64,000 nt of DNA from Anas platyrhynchos (Eukaryota > Chordata > Aves > Anseriformes > Anatidae), in the NCBI RefSeq assembly GCF_047663525.1, contig NC_092588.1, positions 88,905,501 through 88,969,500 on the forward strand, in the 5' to 3' direction. Below are positions 12,401 to 25,603 of this stretch, piece by piece. The position numbers were made by a program, and so were the translations under genes. How positions within the stretch are numbered: the first letter of the stretch is position 1; each line of letters starts with the position of its first letter. The notes under the pieces are model-generated. The model had not been told where the DNA came from, searched no databases, and was given only the letters and a program-made list of their open reading frames with translations.

Positions 12401-15400
12401 AACAAAACAAGCAGATAAATGTTTCAGACAGAAATCAAAGTAAGCAGCACAATAGCCAGTCACATCTGGGGTCCCTATTTCCTTGTCAGCATTGAAAACA
12501 GTGTTTCATTTCATGGTCTTTTATACTAGGACCTGTGCCTGCATTCTTCCAGTATGTTCAAAGATATGGATATGTCATCATATGCTTTCTAGTCAACATT
12601 ATGTTGTCTTCTACAAGTATGATGCACAGATGATTTTGAAAGTATTTTAATGTGGTTGCTTAAACCAACACACATTATTCTATACTGATCTGATGTAGTT
12701 AAGTTTCAAATTCAAACCATGCCTGTCTGAAAGTTTTATCCTATATTTGTAAAACTTAATGAGTTTTAACATTGATTTAATCTATACAAGAGTAGCCTTA
12801 AATCCTGTAGGCACTGGTAGATGTGAAGGACATTTCAGATGAAAGGGGGAGATGTACTAAATTACAAGCCAAAAAAAAAATCAAACCCATAGTGGTCTGC
12901 CCCAACTATTTTTCTTGTCAGACTATGAGGAACAGATACTTTACTGTAGTTATGCACCAATATGTTCTCCATAACATATTTTGCATGTAAAATATGACAC
13001 ACAATTCTGGGGAAAAAGTATTGAGTTGCTAGAATATTATAGAACAAATTTTTATAGTGCCTATATAAAAAGATATAAAAAGCAGATTGAGCCCACAAAA
13101 ATATTAATTATCTCTTGTGTCCAACCTATCTCTAAAAACAAATAAACTACTTCACAGTGTTATCAATTGAAAGCTATTTGTTTTTCATTTAATATAATGT
13201 AATTTAAAGTACAAAATGCAATTTTAAATTTAAAGTTAAGGATGAGAGGTTAAATATATCTGAGGTTCAAAAATATTTTAAAATATACCTGTCTAGAGTT
13301 TGTTTGGATTTTTTAAATGACCATTAAACTTATGTATACCATTTGTGACACCTTAAAACAGCTTCAATTTTCAAACAGCCAATGCCCCCTGCTTTCTGGA
13401 TACATAGTCCCTTCAAGCAGATAGAAACTTCAAAAAAGTGAGTGAAAATCCAGTTTATAGTTCCCATATCTCTCCCTTACATTCAGATTCTCAGGATTAA
13501 TACTCTGAAAACCTTTTAACCAGTAAGGAACTACCCCATGAGGTTTATCATTCACAAAGCCAGACCATATGCTACTCTGGGAAAGAAGTATTTCTAGGTA
13601 GCCTGTGGAAGAATAGACAACTTAGACTGAAAAGAAAGGACACTCTAATGTCAAGTGTAAAGACAGATATCCCTTTAAGAGTGATACATACAGGTTTTAT
13701 AAAAAAAAAAAAAATAGGTCATTTATAGTGATATAGAGATAAGCTGTAACAGAATTTGATCCCGCTTTTGCTAGTGTAATACAGAAATAATACCACTGAA
13801 ATCATTAGGGTTACTCTGCTTTTATATATACAGAATTCTGCCCTGTCACAAAATATGTTTCTTTTTGCTCTTCGTTCAGTCTGACAGATGGTAATTGGTA
13901 TTGAGATCTTTACCTTTAAAGGTGACAGGATTAAAAAGTAGGAACATTAATATACTAAGCAACAGTGAAGGATTCAGTTTGTCTTCATCTTTCTGGCAGT
14001 GAAGAGTCCAGAATTAAGTGCTCTGAGGGTCACTTGTACAGCATAATAACCTAAGTAGACTAGAACTTGCCAATTTTTTAGACGAAAAATACTTCCCATT
14101 TCAGTAATGTCTCAATAGTCTCTGTATATGTAACCCAAATTCCAATAACTTATTTTAATTCTTTTCAGAATTTTGTTTCATGAGTAAGTTAACAGAAGGT
14201 AAGCTTAGAGTGAGAACTTTATGATAGTGAAAACGGACATTGTATGTCATTATTGTATATATATCATATATCATAAAGCAATGTAGCTTACGTCTATTTC
14301 ATTGTAGCATAGACAACCTCATGTTTACTACATAGTCCAAATGTGCACCCTGGCAGTTAACATGCAGTAACAGAAACACTTTAAATTCGTACCCGTGCTT
14401 CTTCTGTAGTAACTTGCAAATGGGACTGTACTTTGCACTACAGCCTCCTTGCTAATTTCTTGTACATTCTTTAGCAAATAGTCCTCATATAAACATGTGA
14501 GGAAGTCAATATTTCTAATTCCTTTCTCATTTCTTTTCTCTTTCCCTCAATGCTGATTTGTATACTATATATTTTTTTCTCCAAGACATCAGCGTAGGTG
14601 TTAAATGACCTAGGAGAAGTAGTAGTCTTTTGCTTTGTTTTTATAAATACAAAATTCAGCAGTCTTGGTTTCTTGGGCTCATGTTAACCAAGTTCTTATC
14701 TGTTCTAACTCCTTCATGTTCCTGCTTTTCACCTCCTTAAGGTTGTTGGACCAGTGGTGTACCCACGTGGTATTTTTCAGGTGCACAGGCCTCACAAACC
14801 TCTATGTTAGACTGGAAGGTATATAGCACTGTAAGCCTAGCACTAAGCCCAGTTTGGTATATCATACTGTTCAGTCGGGCATTTTAGATCAAACGTGGAA
14901 TTGCACTAAGCACAGCTACACATCTAGCTCATAGCTGGTTAGCTCAGGCTGTTAGCAAGACTTGTGCAGACTTATCCCAACAGGATTAAGAGCAGGATGT
15001 TCCTTTAGGTGAGTATCAATTCAGTGAGCATGTTTTCATCTTCAATCAGTTCTCTAAGTTGAAAATCTAACCCAATTTGCATTCACATTGTTGAATCTAA
15101 ATCCAAGATTCCAAGCTAGTCCCCTAGCTCAGGCCCCAAATTTGCCAAACCTTAAAGGGCCATTCAGTGAGATAAGTTAGGATCAAGCTTGCAAATAATA
15201 AGTACATGTCTTTTGAGAATGTACTTTGGGGAATGGGTAGAAATAAAACATCTTTGGCTTATTTTCCCTCCATACCATCTTCCTGTATCAGCTGCGTGGC
15301 AGTTCCTTCTGATTCCAGGGCCTTGCCTCCCCAGGCAAGATGGGGGAACATCTCATGCACAAATGCAGTTTTCCCTCTCCTCATGCTTCTTCGCAGTATC

Positions 15401-18084
15401 ATCCTAGCATAGTGTACACTTAATACTGCTCAGCTGCCAGAAGGAGTAGGAATTGAATAAAGGAAAAGTTCATGTAGCTCTGGAGTTCTCCATCTCTCTC
15501 TATTGTAAAAGAAATTCCCCAATACCAGCTGGCTAGTTGTGCCTAATAGTTGATCCAATCCCTTCTGCCTTACGGAAAGGAACAAAAAGAACATTTCAGG
15601 CAAGCTCCCATATCACCTTAGTGGGATCATGGAAACTACTGCTGCCTCTGTCCTCACCTTCCCTTGTCTTTCTCCCCTGCAGAGACCAATGGCAGACATG
15701 ACCAGTGTTCAATAGACTGTCTGTGCCAGAAGGCTGACCTTAAACCCTAGTTTAAAATACAGTGCAAACATCATTGGCCAGGAGTAAAACAGAATACTAA
15801 AATCACCTTCACATCCATCATCTGGAAACATTCTCTGGGTAGCTAATTAAAAATCCATTTCCTAGACTCTGAGGAATATCAACCTGTTTGATTCTCTGAG
15901 GTGAAAATATTACAAGTTAAATATATAGCAGATAAATAATCAGGTCACAATTCTTTATACAATATTCTCCCTGTCATGGAAAAAGTATGTAATTTAAATT
16001 TGTCAAGAGCCTGGAAACTGGAACAAAGACCTGAAACTGAAATACCTTCTTTCAGACATTGTTCTCACTATACAAACAAAGTCTACAGCAGAAGAAGCCT
16101 CTCTGGAGAAATCACAGTCTGCTGTTCAGCTGTGAAATGATCAAGTGAAAGTATTCCTCCTCTACTTAGTACATGACTTACCCATTGGCTACATGGTTTT
16201 TAGTTAGGTTATTTGTCTGTCTTGATTTGTATATCTTCCAGAAGAAAGTGACATTAACAATTTCATAATGTTTCCTTAAATAATCTGTGTTCTTTAAAAA
16301 TATTTTGCTTTTATATTCATCTAGCTTTTAATGCCCTGGCTTTTTTCCCCTTTCCAAAATTTCTCCTATTCATGTACAACTCAGTTTTCCTTTAACTGAC
16401 TTAAAATTATCCTTAAATGCAAAGGGTGAGTTTTAAGACACTCTGAAGTGTATGATCAAAGGGAAATGAGAAAATGTCTTTTCAAGATCTTTTTGAGTGT
16501 GGTAGAAGTTTCCTCCTCCTCATTCATATAGAGGAAGAAGCAGATTGCATGGAGCTGCCAGTTTAAAGAGGTGGGAGATGGGTCAGTACATGTAGAATGG
16601 GGAATACAGAGGATATGTCTACATCAGCAAGAGAGATAGACATGTAGAATGAAAGGGTTAGAGCTGAGAACCCAATATCCATGCTGTACACATTTCAGGG
16701 TGTATAGCTTATGATGTAAACAGGACAACATAGCTCTGATGTTTCTGTACTCATTTCTGCAGTCTTTTTCATTCCTCTCATTGTTTTTTAGGTATAACTG
16801 CTAGAAAGACCTGCCTAGACGTGCTGTGCAAAAGATGCTGAGGGCAGCTTCTTCATTATCAGGTAGGGTGTGTTCACTATCCTTTCTGCAGAGTCCCATG
16901 CTTGTAATAACTTCATTGGCCTGAAATTTAGGAATAAAAAGACCTTTTATTTTGTTGCTCTGAGCAGAAGTTTGAGGAGGACCAAAAACTGATGAACAGG
17001 GTAGGTTTGCTGTTCAGTTTCTATATCTAGAATAATGCAACAGGAAGACCTAATGAGATAGACCTGATGACATCTTCTATTAATAATGCAGACATTTGGA
17101 CCATCTCCAAAAAACATCACTTTGACAACTGGACTCCATATATTTTAAAACGTGAGGAAAATTAAAAATACATCCAATGTTTTCAGTTACTTTTACTAGT
17201 TCTAGTAAACATTTACAAGTCTGTGCTTTATGACATGTTGTTAGCACTTTTGCCACATAATTTCTCCTGTTTGGAGAGGTTCTGATGCTTGTTTTTGATA
17301 TGCCTCAGCAACCTTACTGATTTTCAGAACAATAAGAAAATAGCACAGTAATCAAGATAATACAGGGTATCCTGCGTTTGAAAATGTATTTGAAATGTAT
17401 TATGCTTTTGTGAGTGATACCAAATCTCCTGCAGTATCACGTTGAATGGAAGAAAGAAAGCAAAAGGATAATCAATCAAGGCTTGATTCCGAAAGTCATG
17501 TGTTTTACAGATTTTTTTTCAGTCTAAGAGCAGTCTTGAAATTGAACACGGAGCAATAAAAACAAAAGTTGTTATATAAACTACAAATTTCCAGAAACTA
17601 TTTGACAGGATCATGATGAATCATTCTGAAGCATACCTAAATATTCAATATGTCAAAAAAAAATTAATGAGTCTTCATATAGGACTTAGTCTAAGGTATG
17701 ATCAAGGTGAGAACATGTTAAAATGTTTAATGTGGACTGTGTTGAATAGGAAAGTGTTCTTTCATATTTTCTGTAAGCATTGTTCATTCATTCATTATGA
17801 AAAAAAAAAAATGTCTTGCTGTAACACATGCATTGCCTAGTTCAGCAACAGTACATTAGGAGAGTTAGATTTTGCTGACAACATGGATTTCTAGGTGATA
17901 TCTCAATTAGCATCCAAGTAGACTGAAGAACTACTCAGCATCAAGATGACTGGGTTAAAAAACAATTATGAAAAACACCTAGAAAGAATTTCAGCAGTTC
18001 CAAATCAAGTATTATCTTAAAAGGCAGAGGAACAAAAGAAGTATTTCAGTTTGCATATCTGCTCTGGGCAGCAACCCAAGAATA
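6448..18084. other. Long noncoding stretch
   Basis: About 11.6 kb without a supported gene. Frames are short (up to about 130 codons) and low in complexity where they touch poly-A or poly-T runs. Slightly GC-richer unique patches near 8,930-9,230 and 10,180-10,600 stand out from the AT-rich background. They could be conserved noncoding elements, but I see no splice-bounded exon or known protein in them. No tRNA, snRNA or transposon end was recognised. Confidence 0.55.
9656..9717. repeat. A-rich simple repeat ending in (GA)n
   Basis: Two long A runs separated by a short purine spacer, followed by alternating GA. It explains the lysine- or phenylalanine-rich frames here. I see no LINE or SINE body attached, so it is not convincing as a retroposon tail. 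Confidence 0.85.
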
Positions 18085-18200
18085 TGAGCATGGTTGTACT
18101 GGGTCTGTGTAGCCCAGTATCCTGTTTCAGATGGTTGCCAAGCGGGGGTGGAGGTACTAGGCTCAAAGCTATGAGTTTTTCTGCAGCAGACTTTCTGACT
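18085..18200 (-). mobile_element. Possible old CR1-like 3' fragment
   Basis: The + strand reads like the reverse complement of an amniote CR1-type 3' end: the phrase 'tactgggtctgtgtagcccagtatcctgtttcagatgg' followed by 'ttgccaag'. In turtle and crocodile copies the matching text is roughly 'actgggtcagaccaaaggtccatctagcccagtatcctgtc'. Only about 110 bp is alignable by eye and the similarity is partial, so the call is tentative. A comparison with CR1 and L3 consensus sequences would settle it. Confidence 0.35.
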
Positions 18201-19454
18201 GTCTTGCAGAGTCTTGGGTTTATGTCCTACACTTGACATCAGAATTTAACAGACATAACCCCTCCTGCTGGTGGCAATTCTTCAGGTACACACCAAAGGC
18301 AGTGATCAAAAGCAGATTTCGGTGGAAGAGTGCAAAAATAGAAAAAACATATAATGATACTTTTTCAAATACTCTCCCAGTAGTCAGCTGTTTGAGGAAA
18401 CATCTGAGAGACAACATGACTGTGGAGGCTCTCACATTCCCCCTGTGAAATCAGCATAGCTCGGGGCACGTTTCAAGTGCCTGTACACAAATGCATACAT
18501 CCTGAAAGTAAACAAGAAGAGATAGAAGTCCATGTAGTTGTAAATCTGTGACCTCATTGGAATTAGAGACATGATGGTACAGCTCACGTGACAGGAGTGC
18601 TACAGTGAATGGATACAGGCTTTTGAAGAAAAACAGCCTGAGAAGGCAAGGATGAGGGTTTGCACTCTATGCAAAGGAGTGGCTAGAGAGCATGGAACTT
18701 TGCCTTGGAACAGGTGAAGTGGCACCACCTGAGACCTTATGGCTAAGAACCAGAGCACAGGCTGACAGAGGTGGTATTCTGGTAAGAATGTGCTACAGAC
18801 TGCCTGATCAAGAAGACATAGACGAAGCTTTCATTAGACGGTCAGAAGCTTTACAGGCGTACAGCCAGATACTCATTTGTACTCAACCACCCAAATATCT
18901 GCTGCATGGACAACAGGGCTGGGAGACAAGCAACCTAGGTGGTTTCTGGAACATGTCAATGAAAATTTCTTGACACAGTTTATAAGGAAGCTGTTTAAAG
19001 AAGATGGTCAACTAGACCTCATTCTTACTAGCAAGTCACCAATGTAAAGGTCAAGGGCAGTCTTAGATGCAGTGACCATGAGATCATGGAGTTAAAAGTC
19101 TTGAGACAAAATAGACAAACAATAGGATCACAACTCTGGACTTCAGAAGAGCAAGTTTTGGGTTATTCAGGGATTTGCTCAGTAGAATCACACTGGAGAT
19201 TGCCCTAGAGGCCAATATAAAATACGATAAAGATGTACAAAGAAGGAAAGCTACCCAGGAAGACTATAGAAGCATTTCTTGAGTACAGAGTAAAGAATGT
19301 GGAAAACTAAAGCTCATCTGAAATTGAAACTAGTGAGGGATGTGAAGGACAAGAACAACTTTAGCAGCAAAAGGAATGCTGGAGAAATTTTGGGCCTGGT
19401 GCTCAGTGCAGATGAGGACCTAGTGATAAAGGATACGGAAGAAGCTGAGACACT

Positions 19455-19482
19455 GTTTTGTTTTTGTTTTTGTTTTTGTTTG
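19455..19482. repeat. (GTTTTT)n microsatellite inside the CR1
   Basis: Four to five units of GTTTTT interrupt the CR1 coding remnant exactly where the usual text continues towards 'ttcactggctaggtctcctc'. It probably expanded from a T-rich stretch of the element after insertion. Confidence 0.8.
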
Positions 19483-20677
19483 ACATTGTTTTCACTGGCT
19501 AGGTCTCCTCTCTGGCTGCCTGGTTCCCACTACCTACTAGCTGAGCCAGTGAAAATGCAGAGGAAATTACAATTAAGGAGCGCTTAAATCAGCCGAGCAT
19601 ATAGAAGTCCACTGTACCAGATTAGGAGCATCTAAGAGTACTGAGAAAAGGCAAACATCTTACCCACCTTTAATAAGGGCAAACAGTACAGGGAAGTACA
19701 GATTGGTCAGCCTCACTCCAATCCCTCAGAAGGTCAAGGAACAAATCCTCTTGAGAGCTATTTCCAGCCACAGAAAGGAGAAGATGGTAACTGGGAACAA
19801 CCAGAATGTGTTTACCAAGGACAGATCGTGTCTAACCAACTGATTTTCTATGATGAGACATCTAGTTGTGTTAGCAATGTAAGAGCAGTACATATTGCAC
19901 ACCTTGACTTTAGCATGCCTTTGACATGGTCTCCCATAATATTTGTACAGGCAAACGAGTAAGATATGGACTGGCTAAGTGCATGATAGGGTGGATAGAA
20001 AATTGGGTGGGCTGTGTGGCTTGAGGAGCAGTGATCAGAGGTAAGAAGTCCAACAGGCAGCCATTTACTAGTGATTGTCCATGGAGATCAACACCAGTAG
20101 CAATACCATTCAACATGTTTATTAGCAATCTCGGTGAGAGTGCACTCAGTGAGTTCGCAGATGATACCAAAATATGGGGGGGTGAATAAGATACCTGCCT
20201 CCTGTGTATTTTTGTTGCTAGATAAGCTGGAAAAATGGGTTGTCAGGAACCTCATGAAGTTCAATGAAGGCAAACACAAGAGTTGAATAACACTGTGCAG
20301 CTGTACAGGCTGGGGGCCAATTAGTGAGAAAGCTGTTGAAATGGCAAACAAGGACCAGCTGCTTCCTAAAGGATGGGGAGATGAACACAGCAAGGGAGGA
20401 AGGGGCATCCCCATCCAGGACCCTGTTCCACAGTCTCTGTACAAGGCAGGAGGGCAGGCACACGGACGGCATCTGGATTTTGCCAAAAATCCAGATTATC
20501 ACACTACTTTCTGGTGATAATCCAGGTCTGAAGTCTAGCAGGGAACTCAGATTGCAGGTCAGGCCCAAGAAAACAGGGTTCTTTGGCCAGGCACAGACAT
20601 AGCTGTGATACAGATGGAGACCAGTTTACCTACAAAATAGCTCAGGCAGGGACTCTCATCTTGGAATTTCAAAAGCA

Positions 20678-20859
20678 GCAACAGACATGGCATGAAACTT
20701 GGGAAATTCTCACTCAATATAGGAAAAAGAATTCTTGCTATGAGGGTGGACAGACACTGGTGATGCCCAAAGAGATTGTGGAATCTCCACCTCGGAGGCA
20801 TGTGGGACCTGGCCAAACAAAGTCCTGGAAAAGCTGTTTCACCTGGGCCTGCTTTGAGC
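20678..20859 (+). repeat. Arm A of a perfect 182-bp inverted repeat (CR1 3' region)
   Basis: Every base from gcaacagacatggc to gggcctgctttgagc equals the reverse complement of 25658-25839. It lies inside the 3' part of the CR1 at 18450-20910. Outside the 182 bp the two CR1 copies still look related but differ strongly. Confidence 0.95.
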
Positions 20860-21857
20860 GCAGGGTTAGACTAGGTGTCCCCTTCCAACCTACGTGACTC
20901 TGTTTCTAATTTGCAATTTAGGGACACACTGAGCCCAAGGTACTTTCTTATGTAAACAGTAATCCTCGCTGTTTCATAGCTTTGTGGCTTAACTGCATGC
21001 TTTGTGAAGAACCACTTCCTCTTCCTTGGTTTGAGTCTGCCACCTTCATTTACTGCCCTTGAATGTTTGTATCAGAAGAGACTGTGAACAATTAAGTTTC
21101 TTACCTTCTCCATGACACTCGGAATTTTATAAGACTGACCTTTCCTCCTTAAACATCTTTTCCAGGATGAAGAGTGCTAACCTATGTGCTGCTTGCATAG
21201 AAGCTGTTCACATGTTCTTTTAGCTCTTATCTAAATTTTTTCCAGCTTTATGTTTCTGTTTTTGGTATGTGCTATTGGTGGAAGGGGTTGGCATGTCCTC
21301 ACACAATATCTAAGATACAAGTTCAACATGGATGAACACAGTGTTCTTTGTTGTATTCTCTAGTACTTCCCTAATCATTCCTAGTATTTGATTTATTTTT
21401 TTCACTTACTAAACATTGAGCTAAAATATCCATACAAGCAAAAACAAAAAATAAAAATAAAAAGACACAAAATCATAAATTTAAAAATGTTATCATCTTT
21501 ACTGACAAGTTTAAACAAGATCTGGGTATCAAACACCTAGAGCTTAATGAACTATCTACCAGTTTACAGATGAAAACTTCTTCCACCATATATTCCATGC
21601 ATGTGTTAAAGCTGGAAAAACAAAACAAAACAAAACAACAACAAAAAAAAACCACCAGTGTCTAAGCCCCTTCCTATCCAAATACCTGAAAAATTTGCTA
21701 GCTATATGCCAAATTTCATTAGAAAATCTAGCAGAACCATCTTTCAAAAGTTATCCAGAAAATAAAATAGAAATTTTAGAGGCACATTTTAAGAATGAGG
21801 CCAAACCGTGTGCTGCAGCATAGCTGTCACTGGACAGCTGGAGGCAGCTGGAGGAGA

Positions 21858-21903
21858 ACACACACACACACACGAAATAAATAAATAAATAAATAAATAA
21901 ATG
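21858..21903. repeat. (CA)n followed by (AAAT)n microsatellite
   Basis: About eight CA units run almost directly into about seven AAAT units. Confidence 0.9.
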
Positions 21904-21978
21904 GAAAAAATCCTGCAAATATTACTCATTTATAGCATCTATCAATGCCTAGTACATGTGAAGATCAATCCAGAATAC

Positions 21979-22022
21979 TTAATGGTGGTTTTATGAACAT
22001 TTAATGGTGGTTTTATGAACAT
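21979..22022. repeat. Perfect 2 x 22-bp tandem duplication
   Basis: The 22-bp unit at 21979-22000 is repeated without change at 22001-22022. Perfect identity suggests a recent slippage or duplication event. Confidence 0.95.
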
Positions 22023-22447
22023 TTGGTGATTACTACTTTTACAGGAAATATTCAAAATCCAACTGGTGACACAGCAAGCATTACTGTTATAGTAAGGTAA
22101 CTTACAGAGCAGCCAGTGAAACTACTCTTTAAGTTTTGTTATGATCAGGTCCTATGCTAATCTAATGGTTTTATAATCTAAGACTCCATTGCTGCAGGTG
22201 GTCATTCCTGCAGGTAGTCTGCTGTGTATGCATATGTTAAATTCCAACTGCATCAGGGAAGTATAACAAATAGAAAGGAGATGTGTTTTAAGGTATATAG
22301 CAATGTCACCTGGTTACTCTGCTCAAATATTTAGAGAACTTGATAACTCAGCAACAGCTGATTTTTGTTGCTGTTGTTGTGTTTTATTGTGTTTTGTTGT
22401 TGTTGTTTTTCTTTGTTTTAAATGACTTAATACTTCTGATTTTAAAA

Positions 22448-22618
22448 TAGAATAGAATGGCTTGGGTTGGAAGGGACCTTAAAGATCATCTAGCTCCAAC
22501 CCCCCTGCCATGGGCAGGGATGCCACCCACCAGATCAGGTTGCCCAGGGCCTCATTCAACCTGGCCTTGAACATCTCCAGGGATGGGGCATCTGCAGCTT
22601 CTCTGGGCAACCTGTTAG
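22448..22618 (-). mobile_element. CR1 LINE 3' fragment
   Basis: The reverse complement is a clean CR1 3' end of about 170 bp: + strand 'gaatggcttgggttggaagggaccttaaagatcatctag', then 'ctgccatgggcagggatgcc', then 'gccttgaacatctccagggatggggcatctgcagcttctctgggcaacctg'. It is 5'-truncated at about 22618, as most avian CR1 copies are. The low divergence suggests a younger copy than the neighbouring ones. Confidence 0.95.
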
Positions 22619-22722
22619 TGGAAACTGTTTATAAACTGTTTATGTTATACCTATTTATGGAAGCAAATATCAAAATAGGGATTTCAGTGAACAGAATCGG
22701 CCACTTTGGCTTCTCCAGCTTT

Positions 22723-22741
22723 AAAAAAAAAAAAAAAAAAA
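22723..22741. repeat. Poly-A run (19)
   Basis: Uninterrupted A run about 100 bp downstream of the truncated end of the minus-strand CR1. Its orientation does not make it that element's tail. Confidence 0.9.
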
Positions 22742-23679
22742 TTGTTCATGGATGACAATTAATGGGTTAGATGCCCTCTCTTGATTTGCTATTGGCTAAC
22801 AATCAGGGCTTATAGTTAGTGAAGTGTTATAAACATGATCGACTGTTTATTTTTTAAAAAATAAACAAGAGCTGCCAAGAAAAAATTATCTGTCTCCTTC
22901 ATAAGTACATCTGTATTTAAGACAGCTACCTGCTGTCCTTAAAAACAAACAAACAAACAAAAAAATGGATCTGATTACTTATTTTAATATTACTACAAAT
23001 CATTTGCATTGTTTTTGCCTTTGTAGTGGCTAGGCAGTGCCCAGTTTCCCAACATGATTGCAGGCACAATCCACGTAATGTTCCCTCCTGCTGTGCTATT
23101 CTGTTCATTTAGGAGGAAGTAGTAGTAGAATTTGTAAAATGGAAGGAAAAAAAAAAATCATATTAGAAAACTAACCGCTTCACATTCCAATGAAGCCAAA
23201 AGGAGAATCGACATGAAGGTGTCTGCAGTTTAACACCCACAATCCAACAGAGATCAAGTTTCTTTAAAACAAGGTTCTTTAAAATCTTGAGGTCCATAGA
23301 CAAACCAATGAAAACAGGATTGTCAGAAGAGTCTGGTCTAACAATTTTTAGAACTTGTCATATTTAGTAATATACATGAAAACAACTTACAGAAAACATT
23401 TTTTTTTTTTTAATAATTTTCTTAGGGGTTACAAACTTTCTTGACAAAGATAGTATGATAACACATTGAGATTTCTACAGTGAATTTAACTTAGTCTTGT
23501 ATGGCACTCTCATTAGAGGACTTTGATCTCAAAACAAAAAATCAAAGAAGAGTACATTAAGTAGATTAAACCACGATGAATGATACGTAGTCATAAATGG
23601 TGAGCTGTCACCCTAATGTGGAAGTCACTTGTTTATTCATCAAGGAGTTACACTGAGCCCCACAAAGATCAATCTTTAT

Positions 23680-23803
23680 GATAATAATCACAAATATAAC
23701 AATAAATCACACAAAAAAAATCACAATAATTGTGATAATAATCACAAATATCACTGAAGAAAATACAAAATCTTTCTCATAATATAAAATCTTTCTCATA
23801 AGA
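23680..23803. repeat. Local imperfect tandem duplications
   Basis: 'gataataatcacaaatat' occurs twice (near 23,680 and 23,733). Immediately afterwards 'aaaatctttctcata' occurs twice (near 23,767 and 23,786). Between them lies the small palindrome tcacaataattgtga. Confidence 0.8.
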
Positions 23804-25603
23804 CTCATTATCTGCTTCCTCCATCCATGTTGCTTGATATCTTCAGTGGAAAGCTCTGTGAACAGTCTGACTTCCTGTACTACAAATTTATTTTCTCCCT
23901 TTCAATTTTGCTGTCTTCAAATTAAACAACTCTACTTCTTCAGATTGACAGACATACTCTAGCTGCTTTCTTTTTACCTGCAGCTTACTTCTTATGCCTT
24001 CCTTCAGTACTTTTTTCACTTGTATCTTTGTGACAGAAGCCACTGATTTAATTCCAGAGAAAAATTACGAACTATGATGTAATCTTTTCCATAATTTGGC
24101 TAACCTGTCCTTCCTCTACTTCAACTACGTCTTCTTCATGCTAAGATTTCTAGTCTGATGACTTTCTCTGACTTCATTAGTGACTCCCTTGCAGATCAGG
24201 AGGTGTTCTTATCCACTCATATTACTTGCCTGCTTTTTTCATCACTTCTCCATTTTCTTGACCTTTCCTTTCCTAATAAAATTGTTTTATTTTCTCCCAA
24301 GTTAAAAAAAAAAAAATAAATCCTATCTTTTCCCCTTCTTTCCACTCTCTAAGATCATGCTGTCCGCAATTGCTGCCAGGAGTCTCATGCTCTGATTCCA
24401 ACTTCCTTTCAGTGCAGCTGACCTCTCAGAACCTTTCAGTTCACCTTGTCATTCCATCAGAGTTACAGTCAGTATTACCATATTGACCTACATCTGCTTA
24501 AGACTCAAAATCAGTGCCCTCTCCTTGCCATCCATGCTTGTCTCTTGCCCTTAACACAATAGCCATAATCTTCTGTTGAATTATTTTCCTTCTTTAGCTT
24601 CAGTGACTTCAATGACTTTGTCCTTTTGGAGTTCTCTTACGGATCACTCCATTACTATGTATTTTCAAGGATCATCTGCCTTCATAGATAACTGCATGAA
24701 GTTCTGACTTTTTTTTTTCTTTCTGCCTTTGTTTCAGTAGTTTCACCCACAAGCTAAAGTTTAACTACCATTTCCTTGTGGAGATACAAAATTAATACCT
24801 TTACTTCATTGGCTTGTCTCTCAACTTCAGCATGCTCTCTTAGCTATCAGCTCAAATGCATTGTAACTAAAGCATGTCACCGCCTTCTCTATTTACAAGT
24901 TAGTCCTTACAACTTCCCTCTTTTAGAACTGCTGTGAATAATGTGATTGCCAGGCTTGTCGTGCATGCAGGTGATACAGGAAGCTTTTTAGGTTGAAACA
25001 TCAGATTAAGTTTCCATCTTACATATTGTTTCTGGAGTTTGTAGATAACTTCAAAATTATAACTCTTTTACAAGTGTTCATAATCTTTATGTTCAAACAC
25101 TACAACTTTTTTTTTTCTTCTGCTCTAAACAATATTCATACCATCACTGCAAAGACCATTTTTTTTAGATTTATTTTCTTTTTGACTGTCTCCACTGATT
25201 CATTCTTTGCTATCACATCAAGAATACCTTCCTTGTTTTAAAGAAGATCTTGCAGGCATATTCCCACTTTTCAAGACATTTTCATTAATTCTCAGTATGT
25301 CAGCTCCCGTCTAGAACTGAACAATTATTCCAACCTTTTCTTCCATATCTCTTAAATAAAATGACCTACATGAGGGTTGGTTTGTTGTTTTTGTTTGGTT
25401 GTTTTTTTTTGAGTTTTCTAATATCGAATAATAGATTTGAAAGGAATTCCCTGCAAATGATCACCACAGCAGTGCTAGTGGGTGTGGGATACTTGGCGCT
25501 ACTGAGGGGTCCTTGGTGCTGCCACAGAGGAAATGGTAATGGTTAATACATAAAACATGAATTTTTAACCTGCAAAATCAAGATCAGATATATAGCATCA
25601 CTA

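Larger units (their letters stand above)
18450..20910 (+). mobile_element. Degraded CR1 LINE (endonuclease, reverse transcriptase and 3' end)
   Basis: About 2.46 kb following CR1 ORF2 order on the + strand with many lesions. Near 18,480 'ctgtacacaaatgc' matches the start of the endonuclease domain (LYTNA). Around 18,790-18,840 frame +2 reads CYRLPDQEDIDEAF, the endonuclease 'YRPPDQ...DEAF' block. Near 18,960-19,090 come remnants of 'LDLILT' and 'SDHEIMEL'. From about 19,290 come remnants of the 'VKDNK' linker, then reverse-transcriptase text ('cagattggtcagcctcactcc', 'ttgactttagcatgcctttgacatggtctccca', 'ttcgcagatgatacc' for the FADDT active-site region, 'aacctcatgaagttcaatgaaggcaa' for NLMKFN). 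The end at about 20,700-20,910 is CR1 3' sequence ('gactaggtgtccccttccaacct'). Stops, frameshifts and deletions make it dead; a complete CR1 is about 4.5 kb. I infer a single insertion from the continuous order and orientation. Confidence 0.85.
20911..22447. other. Noncoding DNA with small repeats
   Basis: No gene recognised. It contains a (CA)n/(AAAT)n cluster and a perfect 22-bp tandem duplication, annotated separately, and an AAAAC-rich patch near 21,615-21,650. Confidence 0.55.
22619..25603. other. Noncoding DNA, partly T/C-rich
   Basis: No gene recognised. From about 23,800 to 25,350 the + strand is unusually rich in short pyrimidine runs, but it is not a clean tandem repeat and has no open frame over about 85 codons. 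A 19-A run lies at 22723-22741 and an imperfect local duplication at about 23,680-23,803. Confidence 0.55.
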
